The notes beneath the pieces are model-generated. The model saw only the letters and a program-made list of their open reading frames with translations, did no database searches and was not told where the DNA came from. A program made the position numbers and the translations under genes. From positions 248,001 to 312,000 of the forward strand of contig NZ_AP028878.1 in NCBI RefSeq assembly GCF_036511935.1: a DNA stretch of 64,000 nt, in the 5' to 3' direction. Position 1 is the stretch's first letter, and every line of letters starts with the position of its first letter. This DNA comes from Marinobacter nanhaiticus D15-8W. Its GTDB lineage: Bacteria > Pseudomonadota > Gammaproteobacteria > Pseudomonadales > Oleiphilaceae. This document shows, piece by piece, positions 16,910-26,286 of the stretch.

Positions 16910-18637
16910 ATGGACCCAACCCTTACCCTGATCGGCGCCCTGATGCTGGTTGTCAGCATCCTTCTCAGCCCACTTTCCAGCCGGCTTGGTATGCCGGTTC
17001 TCCTCATATTCCTCGGCGTGGGAATGCTGATGGGGGAAGACGGCCCCGGCGGCATCCGTTTCGACGATTTCGAACTGACCTTTATGGTCGGGAACCTGGC
17101 CCTCGCCGTGATCCTGCTGGATGGTGGTATGCGGACACGGTCAGAGACCTTCCGCGTGGGCCTGAAACCGGCACTGCTGCTGGCGTCTGTCGGCGTCCTG
17201 GTTACAGCCGGCGTTGGAGCGCTGGCGGCCCACTGGTTATTCGACCTGCATTGGATGACGGCCTTCCTCGTTGGCGCGATCATCTCGTCCACGGACGCCG
17301 CGGCGGTGTTCTCGTTGCTTCAGGGTCGGGGTTTGCACCTCAACGAGCGGGTCGGCGCTACCCTGGAAATCGAGTCGGGCAGCAACGACCCGATGGCGAT
17401 TTTCCTGACCTTGATGCTGTTGGCGATCATGACCCGGGAGCAATCGGGTTTGATAGGCAGCCTCTGGCTGTTGGTAGAGCAATTCGGGATAGGTACCGTC
17501 ATGGGGTTACTGGGCGGTCGCCTGATGGTGCGAATGGTGAACTGGGTGCGGTTGATGCCGGCGCTCTATCCGCTACTGGTAGCGGCGGCCGGGATCGTGC
17601 TATTTGCCGCAACCAATGCCCTCTCGGGTAGCGGTTTCCTGGCGATTTATCTGGCGGGCGTAGTAATGGGTAACCGCTCGGTCAGGATGATGCCGATGAT
17701 CCTGCAGGTCCACGACGGGTTGGCCTGGCTGGCACAGATGAGCCTGTTCCTGATCCTCGGGCTGTTGGTCAACCCCAGTCAACTCATGCCGCTGGCCGGC
17801 GGTGCGCTGGTCCTGTCGCTGGTCCTGATCCTGTTTGCCCGTCCCCTGGCTGTCTTCGCCACGCTCTGGCCATTCAGTTTCAATCGCCGCGAGTTGACGT
17901 TCATTAGTTGGGTGGGGCTGCGGGGTGCGGTGCCGATCGTATTGGCGTTGTTCCCGATGATGGCCGGCCTGCCCGAAGCGCCGCTCATCTTTAATATCGC
18001 TTTCTTCGTGGTGCTGGTGTCGCTGCTTGTCCAGGGCAGCTCACTGGCGCGGATCGCCCGCTGGCTCAAGCTGGAAGTGCCGGCGCCTGAAGAACCCTAT
18101 CGCCGGCTGCCGCTGGATGTCTCGGCTGCCGGCGACCATGAGCTGATGCTGTTTCCGCTGCGTGGGGAACGCTGGGAAGACCCGCGTCCAGTGGGTCGTT
18201 TGCGTTTGCCGGCCAATGCGGCTCTGGCCGGCATCTTCCGCAATCGTCAGTGTCTGGCGCCCTCGGAAGATACAATGGTGCAGCGCGGTGACGTGCTGGC
18301 GGTATTCGCCCTGTCCGACAGTCTCACGGATCTCGGCCACATTCTCAGTGGTCGCCAGCCCCCTAGCCACCTGATGGAACGGGCCTTCTTCGGCGACTTC
18401 GTCCTGAATGGCGATGCACTGTTGGGTGACGTGGAGCAGGTCTATGGCATCGAGTTCGACGAGCTGCCGCCGGACCTGTCCCTGGCCGATTGCTTTGCTC
18501 GACGCACCAAAGGCCATCCGGTGGTGGGCGACCGGGTTGTGCTGGGACCGGTCACCCTCGTGGCCAGGGATACCGAAGCCGACCGCGTGACCAAGGTGGG
18601 CCTGAAGATGGACGATGCGAGTCACGGGAAAACCTGA
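16910..18637 (+). CDS. nhaP2: K+/H+ antiporter of the CPA1 family (NhaP2/CvrA type)
   Basis: A 575-residue protein, the expected length for CvrA/NhaP2. A 12-helix Na+/H+ exchanger domain occupies residues 1-385, with the ion-binding region SSTDAAAVFSLL and the later ESGSNDPMAIFLT. A cytoplasmic TrkA-C/RCK-C regulatory domain follows (about 395-475, LPANAALAGIFRNRQCLAPSEDTMVQRGD), then a CorC_HlyC-like transporter-associated domain to the end. The family expels K+ in exchange for protons to adjust cytoplasmic potassium and pH. ATG 16910 follows GGAGATAGC. It stands 80 bp after the cyclase with no sign of shared function. Confidence 0.9.
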   Translation: MDPTLTLIGALMLVVSILLSPLSSRLGMPVLLIFLGVGMLMGEDGPGGIRFDDFELTFMVGNLALAVILLDGGMRTRSETFRVGLKPALLLASVGVLVTAGVGALAAHWLFDLHWMTAFLVGAIISSTDAAAVFSLLQGRGLHLNERVGATLEIESGSNDPMAIFLTLMLLAIMTREQSGLIGSLWLLVEQFGIGTVMGLLGGRLMVRMVNWVRLMPALYPLLVAAAGIVLFAATNALSGSGFLAIYLAGVVMGNRSVRMMPMILQVHDGLAWLAQMSLFLILGLLVNPSQLMPLAGGALVLSLVLILFARPLAVFATLWPFSFNRRELTFISWVGLRGAVPIVLALFPMMAGLPEAPLIFNIAFFVVLVSLLVQGSSLARIARWLKLEVPAPEEPYRRLPLDVSAAGDHELMLFPLRGERWEDPRPVGRLRLPANAALAGIFRNRQCLAPSEDTMVQRGDVLAVFALSDSLTDLGHILSGRQPPSHLMERAFFGDFVLNGDALLGDVEQVYGIEFDELPPDLSLADCFARRTKGHPVVGDRVVLGPVTLVARDTEADRVTKVGLKMDDASHGKT

Positions 18638-18697
18638 TTTCGGGAATTGGCGACGCTGATCATGTGCGGCTGGCGGCCCTGAATTTTATGACTGGAA

Positions 18698-18720
18698 AAA
18701 ATGTTATAGTGTAACGTTTT
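18698..18720 (+). promoter_or_regulatory. Zur box upstream of the COG0523 gene
   Basis: Two 11-bp half-sites, AAAATGTTATA and TGTAACGTTTT, around a central G form an imperfect palindrome (9 of 11 pairs). They match the gammaproteobacterial Zur operator, whose halves are GAAATGTTATA and TATAACATTTC. The site ends 18 bp before the ATG, so bound Zur would block transcription when zinc is plentiful. Confidence 0.75.
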
Positions 18721-18738
18721 CGGTCCGGAGTTCTTTTC

Positions 18739-19746
18739 ATGCGCATTCCCACTCACCTGATCCTTGGTTTCCTGGGTGCCGGTAAGACCACGGCTATCCT
18801 TGATCTCCTGCAGAGGAAGCCGGCCAATGAAACCTGGGCGGTGCTGGTCAACGAATTCGGTGAAGTAGGTATCGACGGTGCGTTGCTCGCCAGTCAGGGC
18901 GCCGTAGTACGGGAAGTTCCCGGAGGCTGCATGTGCTGTGTGGCCGGTTTGCCGATGCAGATGGGCCTGAATATGCTGATTCGCCAGGCCCAGCCTGATC
19001 GGCTGCTGATCGAGCCCACTGGGCTGGGTCACCCGGCGCAGATCCTCGAAACCCTCGGAGGTGAGTTCTACCGCGATGTGTTGGCGTTGCAGGCCAATAT
19101 CTGCCTGGTCGACCCGAGGCGCCTGGAAGACCCCAGAGTCATTGGAAACCTGCATTTCCAGGACCAGGTGGCGGCGGGTGACGTATTGGTCGCCAACAAG
19201 ACCGATCTTTGCAGCGCCGAACAGGTGGCGGCATTCTGGACCTGGGCAGAAGCGCTGGAGCCGCCCAAACGCCATCTGGCCCAGACTCATCACGGTCGGC
19301 TTGATCCGGCTTGGCTCGAAGGTTCAGCCGGTGTTCCAAGCTTTGTAGCTGCCGATGCGCATGCCCACCGGCACGATCATAGTCACACGGCACTTGCTCC
19401 CCATAACCCGGCCGTGACCGGGAATCGGCCGTGGCAGCATTGGGCCAACCAGGGCGATGGCTACTATAGTCTGGGATGGGTGATCGAGCCTGAAACCCGG
19501 TTCGAAACGACCCGGCTCTACGCTTTGCTGGCGCAATCGCGATTGGCGAGGGCCAAGGGCGTTCTCCGGACCGAACAGGGCTGGCTCGCTTTGAATGCCG
19601 TGGATGGTGTTCTCGAGCGCTATCCGATCAGTCCCCAGGCTGCCAACCGGCTGGAACTCATCGCCGACGGCATGCTGGACGCCGCCTGTTTCGATATGCA
19701 GCTCCGTGATAGCGTGGGGTCTGCAGGCCATGGGTCGCTAGGGTGA
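18739..19746 (+). CDS. COG0523 (CobW/ZigA-like) zinc-responsive GTPase metallochaperone
   Basis: A 335-residue G3E GTPase: Walker A LGFLGAGKTT (residues 9-18), the metal-binding GGCMCC (Cys64, Cys66, Cys67), the guanine-specificity motif ANKTDL, and a histidine-rich loop AHAHRHDHSH near residue 215. A CobW C-terminal domain follows (GYYSLGWVIEPETRF). With a Zur box directly upstream it belongs to the zinc-starvation subgroup that hands scarce zinc to key enzymes rather than to the cobalamin pathway. It is monocistronic, with a short gap to the L,D-transpeptidase gene. Family and metal motif are seen in the sequence; the zinc role comes from the operator plus known family members. Confidence 0.88.
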   Translation: MRIPTHLILGFLGAGKTTAILDLLQRKPANETWAVLVNEFGEVGIDGALLASQGAVVREVPGGCMCCVAGLPMQMGLNMLIRQAQPDRLLIEPTGLGHPAQILETLGGEFYRDVLALQANICLVDPRRLEDPRVIGNLHFQDQVAAGDVLVANKTDLCSAEQVAAFWTWAEALEPPKRHLAQTHHGRLDPAWLEGSAGVPSFVAADAHAHRHDHSHTALAPHNPAVTGNRPWQHWANQGDGYYSLGWVIEPETRFETTRLYALLAQSRLARAKGVLRTEQGWLALNAVDGVLERYPISPQAANRLELIADGMLDAACFDMQLRDSVGSAGHGSLG

Positions 19747-19855
19747 TACATCCTATTACGAGCAGAGATCCCAGGGTTACGATTAGGTGTCGAACGTAAC
19801 CTGCGGCTGTGCTATACAAAACGCATTAAATTTACGCAATCTGCCGGGCTGTCGC

Positions 19856-20401
19856 ATGCTGTCTCGAGTTCTACCTGTACTGATGTTCTTCTCGCTGTTG
19901 TGCTCTCCAGGCGCCGTCCTGGCGGAGAACCTGGCGATGATCGACACCAACTATGCCACGCCCAAACACGGCCACCTGCAAATCGATCGCGTGGTGGTGC
20001 ACAAGGCCAAGCGTCGTCTGGACCTGATGGCAGGTAATGAGCAGGTGCGGACGTACCGTATCTCCCTGGGTGACAATCCGGAGGGTCATAAACTCTGGGA
20101 AGGCGACGAGCGCACCCCCGAAGGCGACTACACCCTTGACTGGCGTAACGCCGGTAGCCGTTTCTACAAATCCTTGCACATTTCCTATCCCAACGATCGC
20201 GACCGGGAACTGGCCGCAGCCTGGGGGTTGGACCCCGGCGGTGAGATCATGATCCATGGTCTGCCCAACGAAGCCGGCGATATGGCCTTCGCCTATGCCG
20301 GACTCGACTGGACCGACGGTTGCATTGCCGTCAACAACGAAGCCATGGATGAAATCTGGTCCCTGGTCCAGGACGGCACTCCTATACGTATACTCCCCTG
20401 A
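19856..20401 (+). CDS. L,D-transpeptidase family protein (YafK-like), secreted
   Basis: A 181-residue exported protein with a signal peptide (MLSRVLPVLMFFSLLCSPGAVLA) and a YkuD catalytic domain. The active site is visible as IMIHGLPN and, 16 residues on, TDGCIAV, whose cysteine is the nucleophile. Short YkuD proteins of this kind act on peptidoglycan or its links to outer-membrane lipoproteins. It sits one gene upstream of an Lpp-like lipoprotein, so a role in cross-linking or releasing that protein is possible but inferred. The frame is open to a GTG at 19787; ATG 19856 is chosen because the signal peptide begins there. Confidence 0.85.
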   Translation: MLSRVLPVLMFFSLLCSPGAVLAENLAMIDTNYATPKHGHLQIDRVVVHKAKRRLDLMAGNEQVRTYRISLGDNPEGHKLWEGDERTPEGDYTLDWRNAGSRFYKSLHISYPNDRDRELAAAWGLDPGGEIMIHGLPNEAGDMAFAYAGLDWTDGCIAVNNEAMDEIWSLVQDGTPIRILP

Positions 20402-20436
20402 CGCGTAACCTTAATCGACGTGTTACGAACCGGTAA

Positions 20437-20465
20437 TTGGCGAACAACATTGACTCATCTATAGT
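20437..20465 (+). promoter_or_regulatory. Sigma-70 promoter candidate for the Lpp-like gene
   Basis: TTGGCG (20437-20442) and TATAGT (20460-20465) are 17 bp apart. The predicted transcript has a leader of about 130 nt, which contains the small perfect repeat CAGTGT/ACACTG at 20481-20495. A second -35-like TTGACT lies at 20450-20455 without a good -10. Confidence 0.45.
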
Positions 20466-20605
20466 TCACTATTCGTAACGCAGTGTTCTACACTGTCGAA
20501 GACGATTTGGATGTTCGCTGTCCAAAATGAGGGACTTACAGGGAGTTGGTTCCGTAAGACTTCTGCAGTCTAGGAAGAAATAAACATCAATAAGGGGTAA
20601 CGAGA

Positions 20606-20890
20606 ATGCGTAAGTTGATGATCGCAGGTTTTGCACTGGCTACTGCTCTGACTGCTGGTTGTGCCAGCCAAGGCAACCAGGCCGCTATGGATGATGCAGC
20701 AGCAACTGCAAATTCTGCAGAGCAGACTGCAAGCAACGCACTGAGCACTGCCAACGCAGCTCAGAGCCGCGCTAACGCTGCTTATGAGAAAGCAGAAGAA
20801 GCGATGGACGCAGCCATGCAGGCGCAGCGTTCCGCTGAAGAAGCAAACGAGCGTGCTAAGCGTATGCTGCAGAAGTCGAGCCAGAAGTAA
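20606..20890 (+). CDS. Lpp/OprI-like alanine-zipper outer-membrane lipoprotein
   Basis: A 94-residue lipoprotein with signal MRKLMIAGFALATALTAGC; the lipobox is LTAGC, so Cys19 would be acylated. The mature part is a long alanine-rich coiled coil (repeats such as ANSAEQTASNALSTANAAQ) ending KSSQK, whose terminal lysine could be linked to peptidoglycan as in Lpp. Family members are abundant outer-membrane to cell-wall tethers. Codon choice (many GCT, GCA and AAG) differs from the GC-rich neighbours and suggests high expression. It has its own promoter, a clear ribosome binding site (AAGGGG) and a strong terminator. Confidence 0.92.
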   Translation: MRKLMIAGFALATALTAGCASQGNQAAMDDAAATANSAEQTASNALSTANAAQSRANAAYEKAEEAMDAAMQAQRSAEEANERAKRMLQKSSQK

Positions 20891-20910
20891 TTCTGCTCTG
20901 ACAGATGCAA

Positions 20911-20937
20911 AAAGGCCGGTTCAACCGGCCTTTTTTT
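20911..20937 (+). terminator. Intrinsic terminator after the lipoprotein gene
   Basis: AAAGGCCGGT and ACCGGCCTTT form a 10-bp stem with a TCA loop, followed by a run of T to 20937. The A-run on the other side also lets it end transcripts coming from the minus strand. Confidence 0.92.
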
Positions 20938-20994
20938 GTGTCTGTTACGTCCTGAATAAGGTTTGCACTTTTCGGCCGGCCGACAAGCGCCTGT

Positions 20995-21798
20995 TCAGGA
21001 TGTGCCCGATTCTCCGGATTTGCCACCGGCGCCACCGCTCGCTGGGGATTTACGGTTGGCAAAGCTCTCCATGATGTCCATCGGCAGCGGGAAGACAATG
21101 GTCGAACTGTTGTTGTTGCTCATGTCGGCCAGCGTCTGCAGATAGCGCAGCTGTAGCGCCGCGGCATTGGTGGACATGACGTTCGCCGCCTCGACCAGTT
21201 TCTCCGAGGCCTGCAATTCGCCCTCCGCATGAATCACCTTGGCCCGACGTTCGCGTTCCGCCTCGGCCTGACGGGCAATGGCCCGGATCATGGATTCGTT
21301 CAGGTCAACATGCTTGATTTCCACGTTGGCCACCTTGATCCCCCATTCCTCGGTCTGGGCGTCGAGGATCTCCTGGATGTCCTCATTGAGCTTGTCCCGT
21401 TCCGAGAGCATTTCGTCCAGGTCATGCTTGCCCAGCACCGACCGCAACGTTGTTTGGGCCAGTTGGCTGGTGGCGGCGCCAAAGTTCTCCACCCGAATGA
21501 TGGCCTTCTCCGGATCCACTACCCGGAAATAGAGCACGGCGTTGACCCGTACGGTGACGTTGTCACGGGAAATGACGTCCTGACTGGGAACGTCGAGAGT
21601 GATAACCCTAAGGTCGACACGAATGATTTGCTGGATCACCGGAATCACGATGATCAGCCCCGGTCCTTTAACCCCTTGGAAACGCCCGAGAAAGAAGACG
21701 ACCCCTCGCTCGTACTCCGGCAGGATGCGGATGGCAGCGCCGAGGATGATCAGCACCAGGATGATCGGTGCGACGTAAGGTATCAGGTTGCCCAGCAT
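20995..21798 (-). CDS. Slipin (stomatin/prohibitin-like SPFH protein)
   Basis: A 267-residue membrane scaffold protein. One N-terminal membrane helix ([17 protein letters not shown]) is followed by the SPFH/Band 7 domain ([20 protein letters not shown], then [20 protein letters not shown] and [12 protein letters not shown]). A coiled coil rich in Ala/Glu follows ([19 protein letters not shown]), then a short Gly/Ser-rich tail. Slipins oligomerise in lipid microdomains and are cut by their partner protease, the product of the gene 49 bp upstream (NfeD). The pair is a conserved unit in bacteria and archaea. Confidence 0.92.
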   Translation of the reverse strand: MLGNLIPYVAPIILVLIILGAAIRILPEYERGVVFFLGRFQGVKGPGLIIVIPVIQQIIRVDLRVITLDVPSQDVISRDNVTVRVNAVLYFRVVDPEKAIIRVENFGAATSQLAQTTLRSVLGKHDLDEMLSERDKLNEDIQEILDAQTEEWGIKVANVEIKHVDLNESMIRAIARQAEAERERRAKVIHAEGELQASEKLVEAANVMSTNAAALQLRYLQTLADMSNNNSSTIVFPLPMDIMESFANRKSPASGGAGGKSGESGTS

Positions 21799-21847
21799 GG
21801 TGTTCCCTCCAATTCGACGGTTGGTAAGCCCTTGCTCAAACAGACCG

Positions 21848-23317
21848 CTAGGACGACGCAGTATGTGTCGTGGTTTCGTTCAACGGTATGACGACGGCCG
21901 TCAGGCCTTCGACCTTCTCGACGCGGACCGTCTGACCCTTTTCTATGGGTGCGCTGCTGATGGCGTTCCAACGCTCGCCATTAAGGCGCGCGTGCCCGCG
22001 GTACTGGTCTTCCTGTGCAGTGAATGTATCCAGGGCCAGGCCTTCTTCGCCCTCCATCTGCTCTACACCGCTGACCACCTTGCGCTTGCGTACGGTCATG
22101 AAGCGGGTCACGGTCCACAGCATGAAGCCTGCCGCAACAGCGGCGGTACCGCCGATAACCGGTAGGGAAATCGCCTGGTGGGTGCCGTCCATCAAGATCA
22201 CCGATCCGACCACGAACGCGATGACTCCACCTAACCCTAAGATGCCGAAGCTGGGCATAAAGGCTTCGGCAACGATGAACGCGAGTCCCAACAGAATCAG
22301 GGCCAGGCCGGCATAGTTCACCGACAGCACCTGGAAGGCAAACAGGGCAAGCACCAGGCAGATGGCGCCGATCACGCCGGGAACGAGGCTGCCGGGGTTG
22401 GCCAGCTCGAAGATGATGCCGTAGAAGCCTATGATCATGAGGAAGTAGGCCACGTTGGGATCGGTCAACACGGACAGCAGGCGCGTACGCCAGTCCGGAT
22501 CGAAGCGTTCCAGGGCCAGGTTGGCCGTCTGCAGGGTCCGTTCGCCTTGGGCCATCACGACCGTGCGCCCGTTAATCTTGTTGAGCAACTCCGGGATATC
22601 GGCGGCGATCACGTCGATCACGTTCTGCTCGAGGGCATTCGGGGCGCTCAGGTTCACCGCTTCGCGCACGGCGCGCTCAGCCCAGTCGGCATTACGGTCG
22701 TGTCGCTCTGCCAGGCTACGTATGTAGGCCACGGCATCCTCGAGTACCTTACGCTCCATGGCGCTACCACTTGGCGCGCTCTCCTGGTTTTCTTCGCTGC
22801 CCTGCCCGTCGCCACTTTCTTCGCCATCGGTGGGCTGCTTTTTCTCTTCCGGTTGATCCTGGCCGGGTACACCGCCCATCTGGACTGGAGTTGCGGAGCC
22901 CAGGTGAGTGGCCGGCGCCATGGCGGCGATATGGCTGCCATAAAGAATATAGGTACCCGCGCTGGCAGCGCGGGCGCCGGAAGGCGAAACGTAGGTGGCT
23001 ACGGGGACAGGTGAGGCCAGTATGGCCTTGATCATGTCGCGCATGGACGTCATCAGGCCACCAGGGGTGTCCATCCTGATAATGACGAGGCGGGCCTGCT
23101 GCTCTTCCGCATGTTCCAGGCCGCGCAGCAGGTAATCCATGGTGGCTGGTCCGATAGCCCCGTTGATGGTCAGCACGTGGGCGGTGCCCTGGCTATCGGC
23201 GGACGGACTGTCGTCCTGGGCGAGGGAATGAATGGACAGACCAAAGCCCAGGCCGAGGCAAATCAGCCAAAAGCCCAGCATCAGTGGGTGCATTGCCGGT
23301 CGTAGCTTTCGACCCAT
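21848..23317 (-). CDS. NfeD-family membrane serine protease (slipin partner)
   Basis: A 489-residue protein: signal/anchor ([21 protein letters not shown]), then a periplasmic ClpP-like protease domain with [21 protein letters not shown] and the catalytic serine in [15 protein letters not shown] low-complexity insert ([20 protein letters not shown]) is followed by four or more membrane helices and a C-terminal OB-fold NfeD domain ([19 protein letters not shown]). It is thought to cleave slipin-type proteins at the membrane. The ATG at 23317 has AGGAGGT at ideal spacing, so the longer frame to 23365 is not used. Operon with the slipin gene. Confidence 0.92.
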   Translation of the reverse strand: MGRKLRPAMHPLMLGFWLICLGLGFGLSIHSLAQDDSPSADSQGTAHVLTINGAIGPATMDYLLRGLEHAEEQQARLVIIRMDTPGGLMTSMRDMIKAILASPVPVATYVSPSGARAASAGTYILYGSHIAAMAPATHLGSATPVQMGGVPGQDQPEEKKQPTDGEESGDGQGSEENQESAPSGSAMERKVLEDAVAYIRSLAERHDRNADWAERAVREAVNLSAPNALEQNVIDVIAADIPELLNKINGRTVVMAQGERTLQTANLALERFDPDWRTRLLSVLTDPNVAYFLMIIGFYGIIFELANPGSLVPGVIGAICLVLALFAFQVLSVNYAGLALILLGLAFIVAEAFMPSFGILGLGGVIAFVVGSVILMDGTHQAISLPVIGGTAAVAAGFMLWTVTRFMTVRKRKVVSGVEQMEGEEGLALDTFTAQEDQYRGHARLNGERWNAISSAPIEKGQTVRVEKVEGLTAVVIPLNETTTHTASS

Positions 23318-23458
23318 GGCAGCGACCTCCTGGTCAAAAGTCGTGGCGCATCTTGATCGGCCCAACGGTGTCAGGCTTCTTTCACTTCAGAGTCGTCACT
23401 TACAGATACGTTCCCTGCATCTGTCGGGATCTGCGTCAGTCCGTTTCGGTGGCTTGGG

Positions 23459-24211
23459 TCAGACCATACGCGCGAGCAGGGACACAGGTAACCGTTTCAT
23501 AATGAAGCCGATTGGCCGCCAGGGCCAGCCGGGTACAAAAGCTTCCGCTTTCTCCGATTCTATCGCCTTGACCAGGGCCCTGCAGCCAGTGACGGCATCC
23601 ACGATGAACGGTGTATTTTTCACCTTTTCGTTGATCTCAGTACGAATGTAGCCCGGATAAAGCGTGCTGACACGGATCGGCGAGCGTTTGCGGACCAGTT
23701 CCACCCTCAGGCCTTCGGCCAGGGCTGCGATACCCGCCTTGGTGCCGGCGTAGGTGGTGACGTTTCCGGGCATGCCGCGCACGGCCGAAACCGAAGAAAC
23801 GACCACGAGGTCTCCACGACCCTGTTCGCGGAAAATTTCCATGGCGGCTTCCATCTGTGTCAGGGCGGCGACGAAGTTGGTTTCGGCGGTTTGCCGATTG
23901 GCATTGAAGTGACCGGTACCGAGGGGCTGCCCCTTGCCGATGCCGGCGTTGACAATAATACGATCCAGCCTGCCGAAATCCTGCCGGAAGCTGCGGAAGA
24001 TTTCGAAGACCTGGTCGTGGTTGTTCACGTCCAGGGGCCGGACCTCGACCCGGATGGGCGAGAATTGGCGTGTCAGCTCCTGTTGTAGCTGGTCGAGACG
24101 TTCGGTGCGTCGGGCGCATAGCGCCAGATCGTATCCGCGCGCAGCAAACTCGCGCGCCATCCCTTCACCGAGACCTGAGCTGGCCCCGGTGATCAGAACG
24201 GTTTTGGCCAT
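23459..24211 (-). CDS. Short-chain dehydrogenase/reductase
   Basis: A 250-residue classical SDR: cofactor motif TGASSGLG (residues 7-14), the NADPH-preferring CARR after beta strand 2, NAGIG, and catalytic Ser (VVSSVS) and YAGTK. The C-terminus (WPWRPIGFIMKRLPVSLLARMV) is hydrophobic and basic, possibly membrane associated. The substrate cannot be read from the sequence; similar proteins act on fatty acyl or keto compounds. It is a single gene downstream of the L,D-transpeptidase gene on the same strand. Confidence 0.87.
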   Translation of the reverse strand: MAKTVLITGASSGLGEGMAREFAARGYDLALCARRTERLDQLQQELTRQFSPIRVEVRPLDVNNHDQVFEIFRSFRQDFGRLDRIIVNAGIGKGQPLGTGHFNANRQTAETNFVAALTQMEAAMEIFREQGRGDLVVVSSVSAVRGMPGNVTTYAGTKAGIAALAEGLRVELVRKRSPIRVSTLYPGYIRTEINEKVKNTPFIVDAVTGCRALVKAIESEKAEAFVPGWPWRPIGFIMKRLPVSLLARMV

Positions 24212-24289
24212 AGGGGTGTCCTGTCGCCGGTGTCGGTTATGACGGTTTGTTGTTATTGGACTGCCCGGAATGCAGGCGGGACAGTAGTA

Positions 24290-25249
24290 TCAGAGCGACT
24301 TGGCGGATTGCTCCGTGTCGTCGATGGCCTGGGCCATTTGCCGAACGCGTTCGCCGACCAGACGCGGTACGCCGTCCGCCTGGTCGATAGCCAGCTCCAC
24401 GGCGGCCCGCTGGAACTCGATGCCCGGATGCACGTCGAGCAGGGCATCCATTCGCTCCATAACACGACGCCACAAGAAATCCTTGGTATCGCTATCCATC
24501 TCTTCTTTCGGGCGATGGATTTCGAGCCATACCTCGTTGCCTTTCATACCGACCTTCACCGGCTGTCTGACGAATTCTACCGGTGTGCCCTTGGGTACGG
24601 CGTAGACCAGTTCGGCGATGTCCTCGTTATACATACGGATGCAGCCGTGACTGACCTGCATGCCGATGCCGAATTTCTTGTTGGTACCATGAATCAGGTA
24701 TCCCTCGGCGCTGAGCTTGAGTGCGTACGGCCCGAGCGGATTCTCCGGCCCCGGGGGGATCATGCGTGGCAAGTGGTCCCCGGAGGCCTTATATTCAGCG
24801 CGTACGCTGGCGGGCGGGTACCAGGCCGGCGACTCAAGGCGCATGGTGACTTTGGTCTGGGTCAACGGCGAGGGGTTCTGCTCGGTGCCAACGCCGACCG
24901 GATAGGTTTTCACGCCACCGTTGGTGTAATAGTAGAGGCGATACTCGGCCAGGTTGATAACAATGCCGTCCCGCGGCGCGTCAGGGAGCACATGCTGCTG
25001 CGGCAAGGTAATCTGGGTACCTTCACCCGGCAGCCAGGGGTCTACGCCCGGGTTGGCGTGAACCAGTTCCAGGTAGCCGATACTGGTACGCGTACCGATA
25101 TCGGCGAAGGTATCTTCATAGCGTGTGGACATGGTATCCATGCTGCCCACCAGGTCACCCTGTATCGGCAGAAGCGCCTTCTCTGCGAAGGCGGTGGACG
25201 CTGTCAGTAACAGCCAGGTCGCAATAAGGCCCGGTCTGAGAAATGCCAT
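24290..25249 (-). CDS. L,D-transpeptidase of the ErfK/YbiS/YcfS type
   Basis: A 319-residue periplasmic enzyme: signal peptide (MAFLRPGLIATWLLLTASTAFA), a LysM-like segment (DTMSTRYEDTFADIGTRTSI to GEGTQITLPQQHVLP), then the YkuD domain with HGTNKKFGIGMQVSHGCIRMY, where HxnSHGC is the full catalytic motif. A C-terminal extension of about 100 residues follows (VRQPVKVGMKGNEVWLEIHRP). E. coli homologues attach Lpp to peptidoglycan, which fits the lipoprotein gene 4 kb away. AAGGA lies 8 nt before the ATG. Confidence 0.9.
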   Translation of the reverse strand: MAFLRPGLIATWLLLTASTAFAEKALLPIQGDLVGSMDTMSTRYEDTFADIGTRTSIGYLELVHANPGVDPWLPGEGTQITLPQQHVLPDAPRDGIVINLAEYRLYYYTNGGVKTYPVGVGTEQNPSPLTQTKVTMRLESPAWYPPASVRAEYKASGDHLPRMIPPGPENPLGPYALKLSAEGYLIHGTNKKFGIGMQVSHGCIRMYNEDIAELVYAVPKGTPVEFVRQPVKVGMKGNEVWLEIHRPKEEMDSDTKDFLWRRVMERMDALLDVHPGIEFQRAAVELAIDQADGVPRLVGERVRQMAQAIDDTEQSAKSL

Positions 25250-25628
25250 TTCTTAATTCCTTGGAATCAATGTCTCGACCAGCGTCCGCTTTGTGGTTCG
25301 CGTGGTGGAGCACTACCTGTTTGACGACGTTTATGTGACGGTCTTTGCACGACACAACTCGCACGCGGCGACATTCCGGTGTGTCGCAACGCTGGCGAGT
25401 GAATCGTTGAGCAATAAATAGACTGGCCCAACGTTAACCGCTCCGCTCCCGGGCGTCCAGTCACTGCGAAAGTATCCCATACTGCAAGCGCTTATGCGTC
25501 GCTTGCAGTAAGGTCTTATGGCTATTGCAGTGACGTTTTGTTCATTTGCGTTAAGTCGATTGCAGTGCCTGCCTCAGCGTCAGGCTGCGTGTTATCCCGG
25601 TTCGACCACTGTCAGAGCCCAGTTCCTG
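25250..25628. repeat. Gene-free stretch holding a perfect 11-bp inverted repeat
   Basis: A 379-bp stretch with no supported gene. It holds TACTGCAAGCG (25480-25490) and its exact reverse complement CGCTTGCAGTA (25500-25510) with a 9-nt gap, and further TTGCAGT copies nearby (about 25525 and 25559). No U-tract follows on either strand, so it is not an obvious terminator. It may be an operator for the transpeptidase gene, though it is 230 bp away. Confidence 0.45.
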
Positions 25629-26210
25629 TCAACTGCCGAGGGAAAGACCGTTCACGGCGCCGAATATCGTCAGTATACCGAGGATAACGAACAGCACGCA
25701 GGCCAGGATGCGGGCGGTGGCCAGGGGAAGGCGCTCCATGATCCACTGCCCGGCCCAGATGACCGGAATATTCGCTAACAGCATGCCGACGGTGGTACCC
25801 ATGATGACCCAGAAGGTTTCGTCATAGCGGGCTGCGAGGACGACAGTGGCGATTTGCGTCTTGTCGCCGATCTCTGCAATGAAGAACATCAGGGTGGTCG
25901 CCGTAAACGCGCCGAACCGCAGCAGTCCGGAGCTTTCGCTCTCGTCCTTATCGGGAATCAACAGCCACAGGGCGATGGCGATGAAGCTGACAGCCACGAT
26001 CCAGGGAAGCCAGCTGGCAGGAATAACCTTTGCCAGCCACGCACCCAGCAGCGCTGAAAGCGCATGGTTGAGCAGCGTGGCGACCAGAATCCCAAGGATA
26101 ATGGGCGTGCGCTTGGCATACCGGCAAACCAGAAAGAGGGATAGAAGCTGGGTCTTGTCGCCGATCTCGGCAATGGTTACCGCAAGGGTAGAGGCCAGGA
26201 AGGCATCCAT
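25629..26210 (-). CDS. TMEM165/GDT1 (UPF0016) family transporter, probably Mn2+ exporter
   Basis: A 193-residue membrane protein made of two homologous halves, each with the signature E-x-G-D-K-T: TIAEIGDKTQLLSLFL near the N-terminus and FIAEIGDKTQIATVVL after residue 105. Three hydrophobic helices sit in each half. Bacterial members such as MneA of Vibrio cholerae export manganese. A yybP-ykoY manganese riboswitch precedes the gene on the same strand, which supports the metal. The start is ATG 26210 with GGAG 5 nt upstream; the open frame continues to 26438 only because it runs through the riboswitch. Confidence 0.92.
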   Translation of the reverse strand: MDAFLASTLAVTIAEIGDKTQLLSLFLVCRYAKRTPIILGILVATLLNHALSALLGAWLAKVIPASWLPWIVAVSFIAIALWLLIPDKDESESSGLLRFGAFTATTLMFFIAEIGDKTQIATVVLAARYDETFWVIMGTTVGMLLANIPVIWAGQWIMERLPLATARILACVLFVILGILTIFGAVNGLSLGS

Positions 26211-26286
26211 GAATACTCCATTAATGGGGCGGATTTTTCGTAGACGCAGGGACAACTCGACCTTCCACCCCATGGCAGGCCGCGTT

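Noticed and set aside
15621..16919. 432-codon open frame on the minus strand
   Set aside because: Antisense shadow of the diguanylate cyclase, which has intact PAS and GGDEF motifs.
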